Source: Nonlabens sp. YIK11 (GTDB taxonomy: Bacteria > Bacteroidota > Bacteroidia > Flavobacteriales > Flavobacteriaceae). Taken from it: a stretch of DNA of 64,000 nt. The position numbers and the translations under genes are program-made. The stretch spans positions 1,652,001-1,716,000 of the forward strand of contig NZ_LBMJ01000001.1 of assembly GCF_001413925.1 (NCBI RefSeq), in the 5' to 3' direction. Of the stretch, positions 63,363 through 64,000 are shown one piece after another; the stretch's first letter is position 1, and each line of letters starts with the position of its first letter. Below the pieces are notes generated by a model, which was given only the letters and a program-made list of their open reading frames with translations, did no database searches and had not been told where the DNA came from.

Positions 63363-64000
63363 CTACACCTCATAAACCACCTCGCTACCGCCAGCTAGTT
63401 TTCCTTTGTGCAAATAGAAATCTATGCGGCCTACATTGATACCGTAACAACCTACCTGATTGACCATGACGGTCTCTCCAACTGCATTAGTAACCAGTTC
63501 AGGTTTTTCTAAGAAGGTATGCGTGTGTCCACCAATAATGAGATCGATACCACTAGTTTGTTGAGCCAGCGATACATCGCTAATCTTGCTGCCTTCATAT
63601 TGATATCCCAAATGCGACATGCAGATGACTATATCGCAGTGTTCCCTTTCGCGTAAAGCGATAACCATATCCTGCGCCACGGTTAATGGATCTTGATATT
63701 TGGTTTCCTTATACATGAGCGGCGATACCAGACCTTCCAACTGGATTCCCAATCCAAACAATCCTATGCGTACGCCATCCTTGACCATCACCTTATATGG
63801 TTTGGTCTTACCGTCTAGGATTGTGTTGGAAAAATCATAGTTGGAAATGACGAAATCAAAATCGGCATTAGGGAGTTGGGCGTATAATCCATCGATACCG
63901 TTATCAAAATCGTGATTCCCGATGGTGGCTGCGTCGTAGCCCATCATGCTCATCAGTTTGATTTCCAGCTCACCTCCATAAAAGTTGAAATAAGGCGTTC
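63363..64000 (-). CDS. UshA-like 5'-nucleotidase/metallophosphatase, N-terminus outside window
   Basis: Metallophosphatase part of a 5'-nucleotidase-like protein. The frame runs to the window edge: residues TPYFNFYGGELEIKL precede MSMMGYDAATIGNHDFDNGIDGL, so the first Met at 63953 is internal. Metal motifs GNHDFD, MSHLGYQ and GGHTHTFLEKP are present. It ends after the metallophosphatase domain, without the usual C-terminal 5'-nucleotidase domain, as in some Bacteroidota where the two are separate genes. Confidence 0.82.
   Translation of the reverse strand, partial: TPYFNFYGGELEIKLMSMMGYDAATIGNHDFDNGIDGLYAQLPNADFDFVISNYDFSNTILDGKTKPYKVMVKDGVRIGLFGLGIQLEGLVSPLMYKETKYQDPLTVAQDMVIALREREHCDIVICMSHLGYQYEGSKISDVSLAQQTSGIDLIIGGHTHTFLEKPELVTNAVGETVMVNQVGCYGINVGRIDFYLHKGKLAGGSEVVYEV

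Noticed and set aside
63643..63660. Further palindrome copy CCCTTTCGCGTAAAGCG in the UshA-like gene
   Set aside because: Has an extra base and several mismatches; could be chance.

Overview
The window reads as chromosomal DNA of a marine-type Flavobacteriaceae (Bacteroidota), probably close to Nonlabens/Dokdonia-like genera. This is inferred from gene content and order, not from any database search. Supporting signs are Bacteroidota-style promoters (TAnnTTTG boxes), many SPII lipoproteins and DUF proteins typical of the phylum, type III glutamine synthetase, the MoxR/DUF58/DUF4129/DUF4350/SpoIIM/RDD cluster, tandem rhomboids next to mutL, a peroxiredoxin-thioredoxin-DUF6952 group, and frequent head-to-tail genes overlapping by 1-4 bases. 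I see no rRNA, tRNA, CRISPR array, phage or complete insertion sequence.

Layout. 1-5033: end of an acyl-CoA carboxylase beta gene, a large anchored protein, and two paralogous secreted proteins. 5030-8901 (minus): prfA and pyrF separated by three small envelope genes, two of which are paralogs. 8965-10759: MsrA-like protein and a GT39-like membrane protein. 10846-17013 (minus): purM, glnN, a Ca/Na antiporter with a YetF-like protein, and an SUMF1-like lipoprotein. 17127-19376: transaldolase-like aldolase and a cysteine-less TlpA-like lipoprotein. 19524-25502: ABC-F ATPase, small membrane protein, mutL, two rhomboids and a secreted protein. 25556-33363: TRIC channel, RDD protein and the divergently transcribed SpoIIM/DUF4129/DUF4350/MoxR/DUF58 operon. 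33373-39812: small proteins, lipoproteins, the Prx/Trx redox group, patatin, an MBL hydrolase and one probably frameshifted membrane protein. 39909-45415: PQQ-type sugar dehydrogenase, CarboxypepD-like protein, NhaC, cupin, TrxB. 45491-48972 (minus): DUF4870/PadR/PspC/DUF2807 envelope operon. 49319-52909: DUF4442 protein and menC-CPBP-menE. 52921-54816: dnaA and an LMW phosphatase. 55010-59913: thioesterase, PNPOx-like, YigZ, EamA, ribD, GNAT and prmC. 59969-60845: a toxin-antitoxin locus with two near-duplicate antitoxins and one PIN toxin. 60846-64000: ligA, a small membrane protein and a partial UshA-like phosphatase.

The most striking signal is not a gene. A perfect 16-base palindrome, CGCTTTCGCGAAAGCG, occurs 14 times exactly, plus about six near, degenerate or interrupted copies, in 64 kb. 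Most copies lie inside coding sequences, usually read as AFAKA. The copies are spaced more evenly than chance (about one per 3 kb; interval CV about 0.43 counting near copies, about 0.33 for exact copies only). Copies form signal-peptide cleavage sites in two secreted proteins, sit in the MutL ATPase motif, lie across the core promoter of the peroxiredoxin gene, and in mutL one is interrupted by a second 21-base repeat. A third, different inverted repeat sits in an insertion in ligA.

Functionally the window is mostly housekeeping and envelope biology: purine, pyrimidine, riboflavin and menaquinone synthesis, translation termination (prfA and prmC), replication and repair (dnaA, ligA, mutL), thiol redox (TrxB, Trx, Prx), and several uncharacterised lipoproteins.
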